A stretch of DNA of 35,253 nucleotides. Origin: an uncultured Pseudomonadales bacterium. GTDB lineage: Bacteria; Pseudomonadota; Gammaproteobacteria; Pseudomonadales; Balneatricaceae. The position numbers and the translations under genes were made by a program. The DNA is taken from the NCBI GenBank assembly GCA_938084925.1, contig CALKFY010000127.1, positions 1 to 35,253 on the forward strand. The letters are read 5' to 3'. Shown one piece after another: positions 32,246 to 35,253 of this stretch (its first letter is position 1; each line of letters opens with the position of its first letter). A model generated the notes under the pieces. It did not search any database and was not told the DNA's origin. It saw only the letters and a program-made list of their open reading frames with translations.

Positions 32246-33256
32246 TTAGCAATATGCTTTAATTTCCGCTATCAGTGCTGTTGGTACTTTTATGCCATCA
32301 GTTTGCGCCTTGTTGGCCAAATCAGCACGCCTTAAACCCGGATAGCGAGTACTGCCTGCTTCGCCCATAGCTGCCAGCATGGCTTGGATTCTAGGTAAAA
32401 ACGCCATGTATTGCGGGTTTTTACCTGGATCAATGGCAATAAAGGTCTGGCCAATGCCCATTGGTCCACCTTGGTCATCAACGATAGATGATGCTTGGTA
32501 AGAGAAATTGGGCCCACCTAAGCCACCAGCTAAAATATCTACCATTAGTGCTAACAAGGCACCCTTATCGCCACCCAATGGTCCCATTTGTCCACCGTTG
32601 ACGACATCCCATGGGTCCGTGGTTGGTTGACCGCTAGCATCTCTACCCCAGCTTTCTGGTATAGATAAGCCTGCGTCAGCTCGTTCTTTAACGGCAACGT
32701 AGGCTACTTGGCTGGTGGCCATATCGATCACCAATGGTGCAGCATCTTCGCCAGCAGGGCAGGCAAAGGCCAAAGGGTTGGTGCCGTGAAAGGGTTTTGT
32801 GCCACCTACTGGCGACATCATGGGTGAAGAGTTGGAAAAACCTAAACAAATCATCCCAGCTTGGGCTGCCTTTTCCACAAACCACCCGACCACCCCACCT
32901 GAGTTGGAATGGCTTACGGTTAGTAGACCAATACCTTGAGAGCGGGTCATCGATATCCACTCGTCAAATGCTGCGACGAAGGCAGTGTGGCAAAAACCGT
33001 TGTTTGCATTGGCATGCAGTCGCGAAGGGCTGATATGAGTAACTTTAGGTATCGCTTCACCATCAATCTTTTTAGCTAATAGCTGGTCACAATAAATGCT
33101 TAAAAAACCAAGTCCCACAATACGGATGCCTTCGGCTTCAGCGCTCACTACTGATTCGGTTGCGGCTTGTAGCTGAGCACCTCGTGCCCCACTTTTATAC
33201 AAAGCATCATGAGTGAGCCGACGGATGACTGCTAAGCTTAAGGTTTGTTCAAGCAT
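32246..33256 (-). CDS. Malate/L-lactate (Ldh_2) family dehydrogenase
   Basis: A 336-aa NAD(P)-dependent dehydrogenase of the type III malate/lactate family, which also contains AllD (ureidoglycolate), DlgD and sulfolactate dehydrogenases. Seen: GARGAQLQAATESVVSAEAE, NANNGFCHTAF, SHSNSGGVVGWFVEKAA, the signature LGFSNSSPMMSPVGGTKPFH followed by GTNPLAFA, and VIDMATSQVA. ATG 33256 has AAGGCC upstream. Its substrate cannot be settled here; next to an organic-solute transporter and hydroxyacid enzymes, a 2-hydroxyacid seems likely. Faces the ABC operon end to end. Confidence 0.88.
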   Translation of the reverse strand: MLEQTLSLAVIRRLTHDALYKSGARGAQLQAATESVVSAEAEGIRIVGLGFLSIYCDQLLAKKIDGEAIPKVTHISPSRLHANANNGFCHTAFVAAFDEWISMTRSQGIGLLTVSHSNSGGVVGWFVEKAAQAGMICLGFSNSSPMMSPVGGTKPFHGTNPLAFACPAGEDAAPLVIDMATSQVAYVAVKERADAGLSIPESWGRDASGQPTTDPWDVVNGGQMGPLGGDKGALLALMVDILAGGLGGPNFSYQASSIVDDQGGPMGIGQTFIAIDPGKNPQYMAFLPRIQAMLAAMGEAGSTRYPGLRRADLANKAQTDGIKVPTALIAEIKAYC

Positions 33257-33606
33257 GTTTTGGCCTTATCAAGGTAGCTTATTATTGAACGTGCAAAACC
33301 GAGGTTATATCAATCCCTAGCTTGGAACAAGCATAGGCCTCTGTCTTTAGCATCGGTCTGCCACTTTCTCTTACACTGATATATATGTTAGTTCGCCCTC
33401 CCTGATTGGTTCTTAAGCGCTTTTTAGAATGACTGTCTCTATTTCATTAAATGATAAAAATGAATATAAGTTAAATTGAATGCAATAAATGAAACCTGTA
33501 CTAGGATTAGAAATGACCAAATCGCGACTAAAGCTACGTGTTAAGCAAAGCGGTTGTAACGTTAATACATGAATGCGTTGCTGCATTTAAGAAAGAGTAA
33601 ATAGTT
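33257..33606. other. Intergenic region before the adhesin gene
   Basis: About 350 AT-rich bases between the divergent dehydrogenase and adhesin genes. A small dyad, AATGC-gttgct-GCATT, lies about 30 bases before the adhesin ATG, just upstream of an AAAGAG ribosome-binding site. No convincing promoter pair and no gene seen. Confidence 0.5.
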
Positions 33607-35253
33607 ATGAGTGATATCCAACCTAGTTCAGCTGTATCCATTTTTAATCTAGCAGCTGATGAGCTGGCCACCTTGGAGGCTAATTCTGTACAACAATTAA
33701 TACCTGAAGTTGGCGAAGTTTATCGTCTGATGATGGCTGGAACCGAAGGGCTTGTGTTGGCGGATCATTTTGTAGTTATTCGCTCAGGTAATGATTTAAT
33801 TATTCGTTTCACCGATAACCGTGAAATCGTTTTTTCTAACTATTTTGAAGTATGCGTTGTGCCTCCCGCTGAAGACTCAGACGAAGAAAGCACGTTACAG
33901 TGTTCTGTTGATGTTGCTGGTGATGGTGGCGAAGGTGTTTCTATTGGTAGTGGTGCGCAATCTAACTATGAATTGGCGGCAGGTGAATCCCTTCGCATAG
34001 TTTATGCTCATGGCAGCGAACAGGCCATTGCATCTATTCTAGGGAGTCAACCTGAATGGGTTGATTTATATGCCGCCTACATACTTGCGAGTGCTTCTCC
34101 TGCACTTGCAGCAGCCGCATTTTCTCCTGCTCTATTGGGTGTGGGTGCCGGTACCCTTGCTTTAGCAGGTGGCGGCGGCGGTGGCGGTGGCACGCCAGCT
34201 CCAACAGGACCTACTGCTGAGGAAACTGCGCTTACCAAAGTGAAGGATTATGCCGAGGATGTTAGTAAACCGACACCAACATTAGACGATTATAAGAATA
34301 TTGGTGTCACGGGTGTCAACGCCGATAATCTTACTACCATCAATAGTGCTATTGATGCTCAAGGTGGTGCTGATAATAATCCAGGTAATAGTGATGATAG
34401 CACCTCTGTAGATTCAGCTGAAAAATTGCAAAAAATTATCAATGCTTATAACGCCATCTTGGAAGTAGCAGACGGTACGGAAAATAACGCTGATGACCCA
34501 ACGCAAGGTACCTACGAAGCCATCGGTGTCACAGGTATTGATCACGAAAATGAGCTGAGCTTGTTGGGTGAAGTATTGGATGGCAAAACCAAGGAAGATG
34601 TAGATTCTATATCTAAGCTACAAACCTTGGCTAACGCCGTGCAAAATGTGATGAGTGCGGCAGCTGGTACTAAGGTAGTACCGAGTCAAGCAGAACTTGA
34701 AGCCTTGGGTATTGAGGGCGTCACGCCAGAGAATCTAGCTGCCATTCAAAAAGCGCTTCAAAATAGCACTGATGATGGTAGTGGCGTTGCTAGCGTAGAA
34801 AGCCTGCAAAACCAAGTGAATATTGGTATTGGTAATGCGCTTAGTGCCCTAGAAAAAATCGCCAATTACGCTCATGACAGCTCTGACAATCCAGCACCAA
34901 GTTTGGAAGATTATGAAAATGCAGGTGTTAACGGTGTCACGCAAAGTAATCTAGCCGCTGTAAATGAAATCATCGATGCCGCCACCAAGCCCGAAGCCGA
35001 TACCACAGGCGAAGTGCAAGCCTTGGTGGATGGCGCTGCCAACAAGCTAGCAGCCCTAGCCATCATTGCCGATTATGCAGAATCGAATACCAATGATGTG
35101 CCAACGTTACAGCACTACCTTGATGCCGACATCGATGGCGTCAACGCCAGTAATCTAGCTTATGTGAATACCTTGGTAGACGCTGTTGAGCGCGAAGGTG
35201 CCGATACAGAAGCCGAAGTCGAAGCCCTGATCAATACCAATAAGGTTGCCATC
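33607..35253 (+). CDS. Giant BapA-like repetitive adhesin, N-terminal part (runs off the window)
   Basis: Open from ATG 33607 to the window end, 549 codons without a stop. Residues about 35-85 (VYRLMMAGTEGLVLADHFVV, then IRSGNDLIIRFTDNREIVFS) look like the BapA-type N-terminal prefix of type-I-secreted adhesins. A hydrophobic Ala-rich stretch (155-187) and eight glycines (188-195) follow, then TPAPTGP. From about residue 208 five tandem, diverged units of roughly 67 residues begin, each with a conserved core of the form DYxxAGVxGVxxxNLAAVN. The protein lacks a Sec signal, consistent with a C-terminal type I signal beyond the window. Likely a cell-surface or biofilm protein; product and length cannot be completed here. 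Confidence 0.85.
   Translation, partial: MSDIQPSSAVSIFNLAADELATLEANSVQQLIPEVGEVYRLMMAGTEGLVLADHFVVIRSGNDLIIRFTDNREIVFSNYFEVCVVPPAEDSDEESTLQCSVDVAGDGGEGVSIGSGAQSNYELAAGESLRIVYAHGSEQAIASILGSQPEWVDLYAAYILASASPALAAAAFSPALLGVGAGTLALAGGGGGGGGTPAPTGPTAEETALTKVKDYAEDVSKPTPTLDDYKNIGVTGVNADNLTTINSAIDAQGGADNNPGNSDDSTSVDSAEKLQKIINAYNAILEVADGTENNADDPTQGTYEAIGVTGIDHENELSLLGEVLDGKTKEDVDSISKLQTLANAVQNVMSAAAGTKVVPSQAELEALGIEGVTPENLAAIQKALQNSTDDGSGVASVESLQNQVNIGIGNALSALEKIANYAHDSSDNPAPSLEDYENAGVNGVTQSNLAAVNEIIDAATKPEADTTGEVQALVDGAANKLAALAIIADYAESNTNDVPTLQHYLDADIDGVNASNLAYVNTLVDAVEREGADTEAEVEALINTNKVAI

Noticed and set aside
32688-33033. Open frames over the Ldh_2 dehydrogenase in other frames
   Set aside because: Shadows of the dehydrogenase gene without start signals or family features.
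34168-34191. GGC/GGT triplet run as a simple repeat of interest
   Set aside because: It encodes the Gly8 linker usual after the prefix of such adhesins; no evidence for phase variation, since a triplet run does not shift frame.
33607-35253. LapA-type retention module with a LapG cleavage site
   Set aside because: No TAAG/PAAG dialanine cleavage site in the LapA context is visible; the N-terminus fits a BapA-like prefix better.
1-35253. CRISPR array, prophage or integrase
   Set aside because: No regularly spaced direct repeats, and no phage structural or recombinase motif seen on either strand.

Overview
The window comes from a gammaproteobacterium, probably a marine or aquatic one. I cannot place it more precisely from sequence alone. 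The evidence is gene order: tsaD divergent from an rpsU-yqeY-dnaG-rpoD macromolecular-synthesis cluster, lptD-surA-pdxA-rsmA-apaG-apaH, rpe-gph followed by trp genes, and an elongator-like CAU tRNA (tRNA-Ile2 type) next to rpoD. Base composition is moderate, with AT-rich spacers.

Layout. 1-4350 is accessory: the tail of an AMP-forming acyl ligase, a GlcG/HbpS-type protein, an unrecognised 138-aa protein, a TauD/TfdA-type dioxygenase, an ACP phosphodiesterase gene (acpH) with no ordinary start codon, and a MntA/HepT toxin-antitoxin pair whose toxin gene is frameshifted. 4381-24932 is mostly core: tRNA-Ile2(CAU), rpoD, dnaG, yqeY, rpsU; divergent tsaD then folB-folK; convergent cca with glpE, apaH, apaG, rsmA, pdxA, surA and lptD; divergent djlA, rpe, gph and a trpR-trpE-trpG operon behind a clear TrpR operator. 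24942-33256 is a second accessory block: a 3-hydroxyisobutyrate-dehydrogenase-family reductase and a hydroxypyruvate-isomerase-family enzyme (divergent), a Tat-exported family-5 solute-binding protein divergent from its two permeases and a fused double ATPase, and a malate/lactate (Ldh_2) type dehydrogenase. Together these suggest uptake and oxidation of a small hydroxy- or sugar-acid. 33607 to the end is the N-terminus of a very large repetitive surface adhesin that runs off the window.

Scattered through the window are five copies of a palindromic repeat (ends GGGGTCAGA / TCTGACCCC), all just at or inside the 3' ends of genes. In two genes the repeat supplies the last codons and the stop. 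A second, unrelated palindrome pair lies between rpsU and tsaD.

The most unusual points are the gene-terminating repeat family, the decayed HepT toxin (frameshift plus loss of its conserved Arg) beside an intact MntA, acpH with an apparent ATC start, TrpR autoregulating a trpEG pair of unusual sequence type, and the giant adhesin with roughly 67-residue repeats. I did not see a clearly new defence or mobile system. All family assignments are from reading motifs, with no database search.
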